This document shows positions 36,020 to 46,826 of a DNA stretch of 64,000 nt, piece after piece; position 1 is the first letter of the stretch; each line of letters opens with the position of its first letter. A model generated the notes under the pieces. The model ran no database searches and was not told the origin of the DNA. It was given only the letters and a program-made list of their open reading frames with translations. The stretch covers positions 54,115,081-54,179,080 of the forward strand of contig CM061228.1 of NCBI GenBank assembly GCA_030844895.1, read 5' to 3'. The position numbers and the translations under genes were made by a program. Source of the DNA: Ambrosia x helenae (Eukaryota; Streptophyta; Magnoliopsida; Asterales; Asteraceae).

Positions 36020-37225
36020 TGGCAGTTGTTGTAAAATAATTATTGGTAATTGAAGCTATAATTGAACTAAAGGAGTGTTTATGTTAGTCTGTTTACTGAT
36101 ATGATTCCCTTACCGATGAAACTCACAAAAATATGCATGTGAATAGCTTATCATTTATAGTATTTTGATTTCTTCATTTTCATTGCCAATGTTGGAATTC
36201 TAATCCTTGTAATTTCTATCTTTCAAAAACTGAAGCCAGAAAGTCAACAAATAGAAAATTGTAAATTGCCATGTCAAAACTGTGAAAAGTTCCTTTCTAA
36301 GGGATTACATTTGAAAATGTCAAAATCTCTAAGTCCCAAACAATAACATCTTCGTAAAACAGGACATAAATTGCAAGTTTTAACTTTTAGAGGGTTAAAA
36401 TTGTAAAGTTTGAAAATTGAGAATCATTTTTGTAGTTATACGGTTTTACACGAAGAGGTTTGGAAAAAATAGTTATCTCACAGGAAGAGAAAATCTTTTC
36501 GTTTGGTCTGACAAGTGAAGGAGTCCAAATTCCCTTAAACGTTTCATGTATATTTTAGAGTGAAGGGATCCAGATAAATCAAACTCCTTCGTGTATAGTC
36601 TAGGCGAAGAGGTTTATAAAATCAAAACCATTTCGTGTGTCGTTAAGATGAAGAGGTAGACCTCTTCGTGTGGTTGTATGAGGCGAAGAGCCAACCCTTC
36701 GCCTATGAGGGATAGCGAATGGGTGAGAACTATATAAATAAAAGTTAAGTCTTAGGGTTTCATTTATACCATTCGTGTCTCAACAGCAATCGTCCCTTAA
36801 ATCACCACATACCAAAAATGTTGTTGCCTTCAAAATCTGATCATAACCGTGTGTTTGAGAACATTAATTTAAGACTTACACAAATTTTCAGATCATAACA
36901 ACATCGGGATCATGTTTAAATCAACAATTTCTTAACCGAACCCTAATACTTAAAAAATCGATCAATAGACCAAGATTCAAATATTAAATTGACCAAAATC
37001 AAAATTGCCAAATTCAAAGGGGTCAGACAACTTGCAGGTGAAGAGCTTAGCCCCTTCGCTTTAAATTTATATCGAAGCGGTTAGCCCTTCGCTATAAGCC
37101 TTAAAATTTGACCTTTTCGTGTGAAATGCATAGCGAAGGGATCACCGCTTCGCTATGACAGACACTTGTCAGAATTTTTGGTCATAAAATTGTTCGATTT
37201 TGTCGTTTTGTCGTTTCTAATGTCA
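36020..37225 (+). promoter_or_regulatory. Spacer with inverted TTCG repeats, TATA box and acceptor-like site before the aORF
   Basis: Non-coding. From about 36440 to 36720 it holds many CGAAG/CTTCG motifs arranged as inverted repeats: GAAGAGGT-AG-ACCTCTTC (36650-36667) and GGCGAAG...CTTCGCC (36682-36703). TATATAAATA follows at 36731-36740. A second cluster of CTTCGCT/AGCGAAG lies at 37040-37165. CTAAT (37217-37221) and CAG (37224-37226) directly precede the aORF ATG, though the branch point would be too close. Promoter function is inferred. Confidence 0.5.
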
Positions 37226-37231
37226 GTTTGA

Positions 37232-38946
37232 ATGTACAAAGTGATAGATTGGAACACATATGACAAGAACGACATTTACGCATTCCTTGGAGACCCAAGT
37301 AGAAGAACAAAGCTGAATTTCTCTGGATCATTGAGTTTTTATGATGTTCGAGGATTTCCTATGCCATTTCGCAGGAGTATAATGCCAATAAAGATCATCT
37401 TAGACACTTTTACCATAATGCAGCAGTAGATTGTGAAGTATCCCCTCCCATTATTTGAAGCAAAGTTCACGGAAGAGATACTGTCATTTTTAAACGGATC
37501 TTAAGGGAACTTCTACAATTCATTGATAGTCCAAGTGATCTGATTTAGCAAGATGGGATTTTAATTCATGGATGTTCTTGCATATGAAGTATAACCATCC
37601 GGTAGCTATTGGAGGTATGTTGCATAAAGCACATGTCTGGGATGATATTCCATCTGCTATAGTTGCAATGATATTAAACAAGTTGTTCAAATTCTCTGTG
37701 ATGATATTCTATCATCTGAAGGGAATGGTTACTAGTCACACATCAGATACACGATTCCTTATGTATTCAAGGTTCTTGCAAATGGTAGTCGATCAGCAGG
37801 CTCCCAGCCTTCCCAAAGACTCTCTTGATATTATTAAGCTGGATCATGTAGGATCATTTATATGAATCGAGATCTCAAGAATACCAACCGTAGGGTGCGG
37901 AATCCCCTCTGGTTGTGCAAATCGAGTAAGATATAATTAGTAAAGATCGTCATGAAAACAAAATATGAAACACCGAACAATTTCCATAACTTTACTCATG
38001 TATTAGATTATATATAGAATGTTACAAATCAAAACCTAGACCTAATACAAAGTGGCTCTCAAAACTGGGGATAAGCTAAAATGATCAACAACTTATAAAG
38101 CAACTAACTTATCCCCTATATATAGACAAATTGGTTCGACCTCTCGAAGATCCGAACCAATTCATTCGACCTTCTGTTGGTTCGAATGAAAACTTCTTGT
38201 ATTCATTCGACCTCATGATGACCAGAATGAATATTCAACTTATCCCTTCGACATTCGGTACCAGATCACTAGCTAAGGACATACACGAAAGTGCACTTAC
38301 ATATCATATGAAGGAAGTTGTCCTAGATCATATGAAGACATTTAAAGGACAAGCAATTGTTGAACGTCTGAAAAACAGACGACTATTTGGGCACTTAATT
38401 AAGCCAGATTATCATACTCCGGAAGGAAACAAATAGAGAAATGAGGACAGTGTTTCTAAAGATTATTTTCATGTATAAAGAAGGACTTTTAAAGAAGGTG
38501 ATGTTATTGGTCGTGATCTTAAAGAAGGCGAAACAACTCATGATGATTTATTTGATATTGAAACCCTTGATGTCCAAACTCAAAATGCTGCCACAACTGT
38601 TCTTGGTTCGTCACACACTATAAAGGCAAACAAGAGTAATAGTGCAGGTGATGTGCTGCTTGAAGATGTAACTGAAGGAGGAAATGAATTTGATAATGAA
38701 TAAGATGGGAGTAACGACACAGAATGTGACTCTCCTAATACTAAAGCTAGAAACCTAGCTGCCAAGAAGACAAAGAAAGCACAAGAACGAAGTTTACGAA
38801 AAGATCCAGATTTCATAGTCGTTGGTAATACTTTGATTGAAGATATTGATGTTGATTTAAGCTCTCCGCCATCTAAAAACTCTACTAAAGATGGTAGATT
38901 GAAAAAATCTCATCAGCGTTTTTTTATTTCTTTTGCCCAGAATGCT
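37232..38946 (+). pseudogene. Additional ORF (aORF) of host Copia, unknown function
   Basis: Blocks are collinear with the longer aORF of element E (60384-56869, minus): AFLGDPSRRTKLNFSG (37277 on) with AFLGDLEKHTEF; FLHMKYNHPVA, AMILNKLFKFSVMI and FLMYSRFLQMVVDQ (37572-37800) with FLRMKYNGPI, ALILNKPFNVSEMI and FLLYPRFLQMIFDQ; RLFGHLIKPDYHTPE (38380-38425) with NLFGHLINPDYKDPG. An acidic, Lys/Ser-rich tail follows (38450-38940), and the C-terminal third present in E is missing. I count at least six stops, and a Copia LTR-like piece sits inside (37858-38275). I do not recognise a domain; its place after pol suggests an accessory retrotransposon protein. Confidence 0.65.
37858..38275 (-). repeat. 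Copia LTR-like insertion in the aORF
   Basis: Plus-strand features match the LTR of element E: TATATGAATCGAGATC near the start (E: TGTATGAGGATCGAATT), GCGGAATCCCCTCTGG, then CCCTATATATAG (38114-38124) beside the inverted repeats AATTGGTTCG...CGAACCAATT (38129-38162) and TTCATTCGA...TCGAATGAA. It divides the aORF between the LDHV and HMKT blocks. Exact ends and a TSD could not be fixed. Confidence 0.55.
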
Positions 38947-39037
38947 TAAAAACATGTATTTTATATTGGTTATTTTTTTTTTCAAAAAAATAATAGTTTT
39001 CAAAGGTTTTCTCAACTAAAGAAAGTTTTTATTTTAT

Positions 39038-39042
<5 letters not shown>

Positions 39043-39091
<49 letters not shown>
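39043..39091. repeat. (TA)n microsatellite
   Basis: About 24 TA units directly left of a TIR element. Confidence 0.95.
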
Positions 39092-39096
<5 letters not shown>

Positions 39097-39360
39097 TGGG
39101 TTAAAATGAGAACTGTACCGAGTTGTGAGAACTAGAGAACTCTTATGAACCATTGATTTTGATGATCTCATGGTTGAGATTAAATCTTGATATTTTTGTC
39201 TTTACATGCTAATTAAATATGTATTAGTATTATTTTAATACAATAAAAGTACATTAAGGGGTATTTACGTAAAACCACCATGAAAGAGAAATAATTAATA
39301 TAATACTATTTTAATTTTTTTATTCAATTATTCAAAAAAATCATTTTTAAAGAAAAATCT

Positions 39361-39690
39361 GATGAGGATGATCTACCATAATTTACACTGTGTAATTATT
39401 TACACCAGTGTAAATCTGCCATATACAAACATCTACAAAAATTATTTACACGAGTGTAAACCCAAACAAACATATGATGAGGATGATTTACACTGGTGTA
39501 ATTATTTACACCAGTGTAAACTCGCATACACAAACTTTTACAAAAATTATGCTAATGTAAAATACCAAACAAACATATGATGAGGATTATTTATACTGGT
39601 GTAGTCTACCATGATTTACACTGGTGTATGTTTACACCAGTGCAAATCTACCATGCACAAACTTACTACAACAAAATGCGCTTAGTGTAA
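39361..39690 (+). repeat. Tandem repeat of ~103-115 bp with palindromic core
   Basis: GATGAGGAT starts units at 39361, 39476 and 39579. Each contains one or two TTTACAC(C/T)(A/G)GTGTAAA-type palindromes and a CAAACAAACAT tail. Confidence 0.75.
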
Positions 39691-39900
39691 AACCAAAACA
39701 AACATCTATATATCCATATTACACTACTGTAAAATGCTCCAAAAAAAAACCATCAACAAAATGTATATTACATCAGTGTAATAACAAACCAAACGTTTAT
39801 AAAAAATCATACTACACATTATTTAAAAAAAAACCTGCTGCATCTTCGAAAAAAGCATCATCATCCATCAAACATCATCATCTTCAAAAACAAACAAAAC

Positions 39901-39901
<1 letters not shown>

Positions 39902-39941
<40 letters not shown>

Positions 39942-40070
39942 CAGAAATACTAATAATAATAATAATATTAACAGAAATCATAATAAATAATAATAATAAT
40001 AATAACAATAACAGAAAAAATAAATAATAATAATAATAATAACAAACAATAATAATAATAGAAATAACTA
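39902..40070. repeat. (AAT)n microsatellites
   Basis: Three AAT-rich runs separated by ACAGAAA motifs. Confidence 0.9.
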
Positions 40071-40729
40071 TAACAATTATAAAACAAAAAAAAAAATATA
40101 CCGTCGTCTTCACCATCATCGGAAACCCACCGGAAAACCATCGGAAACCCCATCGGAAAACCCACCTTCACCACCGAACCTCCTCCCCCCGTCACCGTCA
40201 CCGGACCACCATCACCACCTTCGAAAAACCACCAACGAGAACCCCACACAGTCGCCTGCACCATTGACATCTGCACCCAGATCCATCTTCGAAGCACCCC
40301 TGAATCAAACGAGTTGTTTCTTCGAACCACACCTAAATCAAACGATCTGAATCAAACCTATCTTTCATCGATCTGTTCAAAGGATCTGTTTCTTTTGTGT
40401 TTTAGAGAGAAAGAGAGATTGTGTGTGTATTTTAGAGAGAGTGAGAGATATACAGTAAGAGAGAGAGAGAGAGAGACTGAGAGGTGAGATAAGATATTAT
40501 GATTATTGTTATTATTATTATTATTATTTAAAAGGTAATTTGGGGGTAGGGGTGGGGTGGGGTGTTATTTATTACTAAAATACCCATAAGTCATTGTGTA
40601 AAAAGACATTCTTATCCCTAATTAAAAAAATGCAAAAAAACTATAAAGATGGTGGTGTGTCACTTGATGATTAGTCCACAGGAGTTCTCTAGTTCTCACA
40701 ACTTAATGAAGTTTTCATTTGAACCCAAT

Positions 40730-40730
<1 letters not shown>

Positions 40731-40789
<59 letters not shown>
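40731..40789. repeat. (TA)n microsatellite
   Basis: About 29 TA units right of the TIR element; the left tract is at 39043-39091. Confidence 0.95.
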
Positions 40790-40791
<2 letters not shown>

Positions 40792-40865
40792 AACACACTT
40801 TATTTTATAACAAACCTTTAAACATATATGATACTTCCCCAATTAGTTTTTCTGAGTTCTTACTA

Positions 40866-41048
40866 CATATATACACTCACAAACTAGAGGTATCGTGTGA
40901 TACGGCGTGAAATACAAGACACCATTAGATACACTAATTAATAAACAAACCTTCAAACTTATATAATATTAGTGTCTCTAATAGTCTCTGGTGTTTCACG
41001 CCATATCACATGACACCTATTGTTTGTTATAGTTTGTGTGTATATATA
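40866..41048. mobile_element. Fold-back MITE
   Basis: The two halves (40868-40945 and 40970-41046) are imperfect reverse complements: ACACTCACAAACTA / TAGTTTGTGTGT ends, GTGTGATACGGCGTGAAA / TTTCACGCCATATCACA inside. Flanked by TATATA. No coding capacity. Confidence 0.7.
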
Positions 41049-41357
41049 ATAAGTTCACATGCCTTCACAAAATATTTTGATCCGCTTTTTTAAGGTTCTG
41101 TCCATAACTCACATCCCTATGGATCAATCATAAAGTTCATGCATTCCAATCATGAATTCATAGTCTCTCTCTAAATCCAACGTTACTTCATCATGACTAA
41201 GTCCTATGGCATTATATGTTCCACTCATTTCTTTTCATACTTTAAATAGAAAGATCATAATATTTTCCTTCGAGATTACGTAAAATAGAGTAGTTTTAGG
41301 TATATTTACGTTTTACATGCGTTCTATGTTAGAGTAATATTAAATAGAACGGACTTG

Positions 41358-41401
<44 letters not shown>

Positions 41402-41620
41402 GCGTAAAAGGAACATGGCCAATAAACGGGTATGAAAGGAAATTAAATTGACGACCTTTTAATTTAACTCTACTCCAACTTTTTTTTTTTTTTTTTTTTT
41501 TTATCTTGGTTACACTTAGTTAATCTTCTATAATGTACATCATAAGTTTAAGGATAGTATTAAAACTTTATGCTTAAACCGATTTTAAATTTCATAAATT
41601 TGAGGATAGTGATATTTAGA
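41049..41620. other. Intergenic, A and T homopolymers
   Basis: No gene seen. Contains A40 at 41361-41400 and T-runs around 41480-41502. No adjoining SINE or LINE body was recognised. Confidence 0.7.
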
Positions 41621-42005
41621 GGGTGTTTGGGATTTAGTTTCAAAACGACTTATTGACTTATTGGTTTTTCCAAGAAATCAATAAGTCAATAAGCAGTTTG
41701 TGTTAACCTAAAAGCACATTCTGTTTTGACTTTTGACTTTTAAGGGTGGAAAAATTGTTTTTGAGAAGTTAGAAATCCTTGCTTTTGGCTTTGGCTTTTG
41801 GAAAAAAAAATTACAAATCTACCAGCCATACAACCGATATTCACATTAAGTTGAGCGAAACACTTAAAAAAATAATCAATTGACTTTTTGACGTTTTTTT
41901 ATCCCAAAAACTAATCTAAACAGTTTTTTTTTTAAACTTTTTTTCAAAAATACATAAGCCAATAAGCATTTCTGACTAAAAGCACTTTTGCATTTCAAAA
42001 CACCC
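41621..42005. mobile_element. Small MITE, GGGTGTTT termini
   Basis: About 385 bp, starting GGGTGTTTGGGATTT and ending TTTCAAAACACCC, with subterminal inverted AATAAGTCAATAAGC / ATAAGCCAATAAGC-like blocks. No clear TSD; superfamily (hAT or PIF) unresolved. Confidence 0.55.
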
Positions 42006-42515
42006 TTGTAAGTGTTAAAAAAACATATATGTGAATAATCAACTTTTCTTTTAGTATTTTCATAATTTACAAAACAAGATTAGTGGGTAAATAATAGATT
42101 GTACACTTTCTTTTATATTAATTTAATTATTTTTGCTTAGAAAAACTTGAATGATTAATTTTGTTGGATGGGTTCTTGAGATATAGAATGTCCAACATAA
42201 ATCACTCCGTTATAAGTAGTTTTAATAAACTATGCGTAAAGTTCAGTTATAAACATTTTCATTTTCAAAGTTATGTGAATATATATGTAGTTTTAATCAT
42301 TACGTACAGTGTTCAATCATATATAGAAAAAGTTAATTTAAAAATTGTAGTATTTTAAGCAAAAAGTACATTAATTAATTTAGAAAACAAATTAAGCTCT
42401 TTTGTTCTTCCCTTTTAACTTCAATCTCCTAATACCAAACTAGCGGAAATACCCACTTGTTACTGCGGGTTCGCCTTCTTTAACAATTACATATGTTTAT
42501 ATTTAAGTTTATTAC
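42006..42515. other. Intergenic, AT-rich
   Basis: No gene, RNA or repeat recognised. Confidence 0.5.
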
Positions 42516-44407
42516 GTAGACGCTAAACCTGACAATTTTAACCAATCAAGTTGAGTTTGAGTTGTTTTGGGTTTAAAATTTGACCTTGTGGGTTAAAATG
42601 GGTTTAGTATAATTTTCAAGGGGTTAGGATAGGTAATTTTAATTGTAGGAAATAAGTAAGTGAGTCAGGATGGGTATGTCAAAAAAAACAAATGGGTCAG
42701 AATAGGTATTTTTAGATAACCATATATAAATATGAATTAAAACTCACTAATAGAAATCAATGCCATTAAAAAACAAAAAAATTATATCTTTTGCATTTGT
42801 TGATCACCCCAGTCAGTTCGAAACCGTTCGGGTCGTTAACGGACGGCAATGTCGAAACAACACATGTCGTTAATGAGACCGATGTCATCGAAACGGTTCG
42901 AGTCGTTAGCGGGTTTGATCGAGTGCAAACGGTCTGGGTTGTTGACCGGCCCGTTCGGATCGAAATGGTTTGGTCGTTGACGGGCCCAGTCGAGTCGAAA
43001 CGGTCTGTGTTACTAACGGGATCGGTCAGGTCAAAACAGTACGGGTCGCTACGGGACGAGTCAGGTTGAAACGGTCTGGGTCGTTACCCGGCCTGGTTGG
43101 GTCAAAACGGTCCGGGTCGCTACCGGACCTGGCCGGGTCGAAACGGTTAAGGTCGCTACGGGACGGGTCAGGTTGAAACGGTCTGGTCGTTATCAGGCCT
43201 GGTCGGGTCGAAACAGTTCGGGTCGCTAGCGGGCCGGGCCGGGTGGAAACAGTCCGGGTCGCTACGGGACGGGTCAGGTTGAAACGGTCCGGGTCGCTAC
43301 CGAGCCCGGACGGGTCGAAACGGTCCGGGTCGCTATGGGACGGGTCAGGTTGAAACGGTTCGGGTCGTTACCGGGATCGGTTGGGTCGAAACGGTCCGAG
43401 TCGCTAGCAGGCCCGGCCGGGTCGAAACGGTCCGGGTCGCTATGGGACGGTTCAGGTTGAAACGGTCTGGGTCGTTACCGGGCCCGGTCGGGTCGAAACG
43501 GTCCGGGTTGCTACGGGACGGGTCAGGTTGAAACGGTGTGGGTCGTTACCGGGCCGGTGGGGTCGAAACGGTCCTGGTCGCTAGCGGCCCGGCCGGGTCG
43601 CTACGAGACGGGTCAGGTTGAAACGGTCTGGGTCATTCCCGAGCCTGGTCGGGTCGAAACGGTCCGGGTACCGACCGGGCCGAAACAGTTGGGGTCGCTA
43701 CGGGATGGGTCAGGTTGAAACGGTCTGGGGCGTTACCGTGCTCGGTCGGGTCAAAATGGTCCGGGTCACTACCAGGCCCGTCCGTGTCGTGTCAGGTTGA
43801 AACGGTCTGGGTCGTTACCGGGCCCGTCGAGTCGAAACGGTCCGGGTTACTAGCGGGCCCGGCCGGGTCGAAACAGTCTGGGTCGCTACGGGACGGGTCA
43901 GGTTGACACGGTCTGGGTCGTTACCGGGCCCGGTCGGGTCCAAACAGTCAGGGTCGCTACGGGACGGGTCAGGTTGAAACGGTCTAGGGCGTTACCGCGC
44001 TCGGTCGGGTCAAAACGGTCTGGGTCGCTACCGGGCCCGTCCGTGTCGGGTCAGGTTGAAACGGTCTGGGTCGCTACCGGGCCCGTCCGGGTCGGTTCGA
44101 GTCGAAACAAATTTAATTTTAAATTTGTTTTTTTTTTGTTTTTTTATTTTTTTTTACTTTTTTTTATTTTTTTTTTACTTTTTAAATTTTTAACTTTTTA
44201 TTGTTATTTTTTTTTTTAATTTTAATCTATTTTGATGTGAACCTATCTTAATCCAAACCATCCAGACCCAAACCCATCCTGACCTGACCCATCCTAACCT
44301 GTTTTTTTAATTTACCCATCTTGACCCAAACCCATCCTAACCAAACCCATCCTAACCCATCAATCAACCCAACCCAACTTACCCATTTTGCCACCTCTAG
44401 TAGACGC
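42516..44407. mobile_element. hAT non-autonomous element with internal GC minisatellite
   Basis: Element proper 42524-44399 (1,876 bp). An exact 8-bp duplication GTAGACGC flanks it (42516-42523, 44400-44407), the hAT hallmark. TIRs are degenerate: left TAAACCTGACAATTTT, right (reversed) TAGAGGTGGCAAAATGGG. Subterminal AGGATGGGT/GGGTTTGGGT motifs occur on both sides. No transposase. The interior is mostly the minisatellite at 42805-44105 plus a T-rich stretch (44120-44220). Confidence 0.85.
42805..44105 (+). repeat. GC-rich minisatellite, 35-36 bp unit
   Basis: Unit type GTCGAAACGGTCYGGGTCG plus YTACCGGGCCCGGTCGG, roughly 36 copies. Two sub-types alternate (GGTTGAAACGG and GGTCGAAACGG), giving a ~71-bp higher-order unit. 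Left-end copies are most diverged. CpG density is very high in an AT-rich setting. It creates several short spurious reading frames. Confidence 0.92.
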
Positions 44408-45231
44408 ACTAAGTTTTGGATTTTTGAAATTTACCGAATTGCAAGTGAAGATGAGTAAGTACTGTGAATTTGTTTCCCAATTTGTTAAGAATGATCTGAT
44501 AAAACACTAAAAACGATACATTTAGCATGTGATATCATTATTGTTTTAAAAATTGTATAGTAAGCTAGTTTTGATGTTAGGAAAATTTCTTATTGTTAAT
44601 CTGGTTGTTCGTATGAAAATTCTAAAGTTTGTTTACATGTATGTGAGGTTATAGATTCTACGTTTTTTTAATTGAATAAAATGTTAGAAACCCGAAATGA
44701 AGTGTGATTTGTAATTGACATTTGAACTGAGTATGATATCAATCCTGACACCCGTCTAAACATGTGGCTATGTATAACATGTATAACTAGATAGCATAGT
44801 GGGGTTGGGAAGTGGCTTCTTTAACATAACCATACGATGGTTTTTCATAAAAAAAAAAAAAAAAAAAAACAAACAAACAAACAAAATGGAGAAAAAAATG
44901 ATTAAAAAGTCTAGAAAGCAAGGAATAAAGTTATTTAAGTAACGATGATGTTTTAAAAGTTGTAAATATCTAGTCATAAGTTGTTTCCCAATGTTATAAT
45001 AATCAGCAGCATATTCATTGTGGCATGTTGGTTGCTAGCTAGGTAGATTGCATCTATGTTGTTTGAGAACTATTTACTGTCGGAGTCGGTGTCTATGTGT
45101 TTGTTGGCTAGTGCTGTGTTTTCGACAGTAGACGGTGGAGCGTTGGTTGTAGGTTTTGTTTAACTTCCGTTATGTTTCCTGTGTTGGTGAATGTCGTTGG
45201 CAATGATGAAGCTGTAGTGGTTGATACCAAT
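44408..45231. other. Intergenic
   Basis: No gene recognised. Contains a short A-run (44850-44869). Confidence 0.5.
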
Positions 45232-45538
45232 TTAGGGACTGTTTGGTTGATGAAGTACTGAATTATTAAGATGTCTGAATGGTTAAGAGGTTTGAATGGT
45301 TAAGTACTGAATCATTAAGTTGGACCTCTTAATGGTTAATTTTCTTGTCCCACATTGGTAGGAGAGTCTCATTCAGGTTCAGCCTAGTTCAGTGCTTAAT
45401 GGTTCAGCAACATCCCAAATCTTAATGGTACAGCCTTAACCATTCTATTCAAAAGCTGAAACAAACGCGCTGAATGCTGAATCATTCAGCGCTGAATGGT
45501 TCAGAGCCTCATTAAAAGGCTTACCAAACAGCCCCTTA
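45232..45538. mobile_element. Tourist-like (PIF/Harbinger) MITE
   Basis: Element 45235-45535 (301 bp) with termini GGGACTGTTTGGT / ACCAAACAGCCCC and TTA duplications on both sides (45232-45234, 45536-45538). Rich in CTGAATGGTT motifs. No coding capacity. Confidence 0.85.
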
Positions 45539-46700
45539 CTTTGTAATGTGTATGTAATTAATTTAACATTGACTTGTAAGGTGTACGTACTAGGCAGCGT
45601 GATTTATGATTTTGGTTCTGATTATTCCTTTTCCATATCATAATCAGTGATCGATGTGGTTGTTGAAGTAGTGGGTTCGTCTTTATGCTCCTGCTTTACG
45701 TATGGTGTGTTTGTTGCATCGGTACCTGCGTTTTACAAACGTTAATTATGTGGTGTGTGTCATGCGTTTGTAATGTAAAAGAAAGTTAGATAGTTTAGCT
45801 TATTTTTGTAAACAGGTTTTAGCACATCAAATATTGTTCACAAGGAGTAGGTTCGGGTCAACGTTGTTCACAAGGAGTAGGTTTGGAACCTGCGCGTTAC
45901 GGTGGGGCTAAATTTTTTATTATTATTTTACAATTCTTTTAAGCTAAATAAATTCATACTTATATAACTCGTTTCTTTAGAATTATTGTTTCCAATCAAA
46001 ATATATTTATCTTTTTTTGGTATATAGTGAGATACCCGCACTACGTGGTGGGATTTGGTTGGTATCGGTTAATTTTGTTTCGTTATGATATCATACCTAA
46101 TATAGCATTCAAAAGAGAAAACAAAAAAATAGTCGTGATATACATAAAAAATATAAAATAGAAAATAGATAAAAATATAGCATGTCGCATTAGTAAAAAA
46201 AACAATATCACGATATTGCTTCACACCGGCCCATCGTTTGTCCATAATGACGTGGCACATTATATAATATAAATCATAGAGAAATGTTATACCCTTTGCA
46301 ATTATGCCATTTGTGGTTGCCTGAGGTCTGGATACGTGTCAGGTCCCCGTTTGTTGCAGACCTGACGTGCTATCATTGGCAGATCCTCTTTGTACCTTGT
46401 ACCTTTGTCTCCTCTGATTGCGGCTATCTGCGCGTTTAGGCCTTTTGGGCCTTTATTTGGTTTGGACGTTTCAAATTTGCTTGTGGATTTAGACCCATAT
46501 CCCTTCAATATGATCTATTTCATGTGTAACTTCTCTTTTTTCTTCTACCAAAAAGCTAGTTTAGACTTTAATTGTTTATTTCTTAATTTGCTGAAAATTA
46601 TGTCAGATTAGAGACGAATGGCGTAATTATTAGTGGATCAATACAATGATCTTTCCCTCTAATTAAAGAATTATTATAAGTCTCTCTCTCTCTCTGTCCA
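45539..46700. other. Intergenic and distal promoter region of the ERF gene
   Basis: Contains a 23-bp direct duplication beginning TTGTTCACAAGGAGTAGG (about 45835 and 45865) and a less AT-rich block at 46290-46510. No conserved gene recognised; short reading frames in the block have no familiar motif. Confidence 0.5.
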
Positions 46701-46826
46701 GCCTTTATAAGAGCCGCTACCTTTGTAGCGTATCTCATTCAAACTTCACTTCAGCTGCTCTTCAACTTTTCTCTCTCTCTCTAAATACATAACTTTACCA
46801 GTCTTTTTCAACACCCATATATCAAA
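46681..46826 (+). promoter_or_regulatory. Core promoter and 5' UTR of the ERF gene
   Basis: (TC)n tract at 46681-46695, TATA box TTTATAAGA at 46703-46711, a likely start near 46735-46740 and a second CT-rich tract (46770-46785) in the leader. A GAGCCGCTAC sequence next to the TATA box resembles, but does not equal, a GCC box. Confidence 0.65.

Larger units (their letters stand above)
3561..38960 (+). mobile_element. Old host Copia element split by insertions A, B, C and D
   Basis: Coding pieces at about 3561-4045, 15504-16334, 22422-23525 and 30840-33357, plus spacer and aORF at 36015-38960, follow each other in the order gag, protease, integrase, RT, RNase H, spacer, extra ORF. Each gap is a TG...CA element flanked by a direct duplication (TCTGG, AGAAA, CTTCC; AGTCC/AGTGC at the fourth). 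Removing element plus one duplication rejoins the protein motifs, for example the protease DSGAS block at 4033-4045 and 15509. All pieces carry stops and frameshifts. Its own LTRs are not identified; the left end runs into gypsy gag and the right end is lost near a (TA)n tract. Order is direct observation; the single-element reading is strong inference. Confidence 0.85.
39093..40731. mobile_element. Non-autonomous TIR element (Mutator-like) between two (TA)n tracts
   Basis: Left end GGGTTGGGTTAAAATGAGAAC and right end (reverse) GGATTGGGTTCAAATGAAAAC begin imperfect TIRs of about 64 bp sharing GTTGTGAGAACTAGAGAACTC. Both ends abut (TA)n, so the TSD cannot be told from the microsatellite. Inside are a tandem repeat with TTTACACCAGTGTAAA palindromes (39361-39690), (AAT)n tracts (39902-40070), a Ser/Pro-rich CACC/CCGG stretch and GA repeats (40406-40485). 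No transposase is visible. The TIR type resembles non-autonomous MULEs; the superfamily is inference. Confidence 0.7.

Noticed and set aside
36020..36770. 3' LTR of the host Copia
   Set aside because: TATA and palindromes look LTR-like, but no TG/CA ends, purine tract or primer site were found and the aORF follows; treated as an internal promoter region.
39868..40330. Minus-strand Tyr/Leu- and Gly-rich frames
   Set aside because: They run through (AAT)n repeats and the Mutator-like element; no domain.
41361..41400. Poly-A tail of a LINE or SINE
   Set aside because: No pol III box, RT fragment or TSD found beside the A40 run; only a homopolymer is supported.
42805..44105. CRISPR-like array
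   Set aside because: Units are contiguous degenerate tandem repeats without unique spacers, in plant DNA.
42791..44219. Series of short frames rich in Gly/Ser/Arg/Val
   Set aside because: They are produced by the 36-bp minisatellite; frame length follows repeat phase, not a gene.
46302..46508. 68-codon minus-strand frame upstream of the ERF gene
   Set aside because: No homology recognised, no promoter or start context; kept only as an intergenic note.
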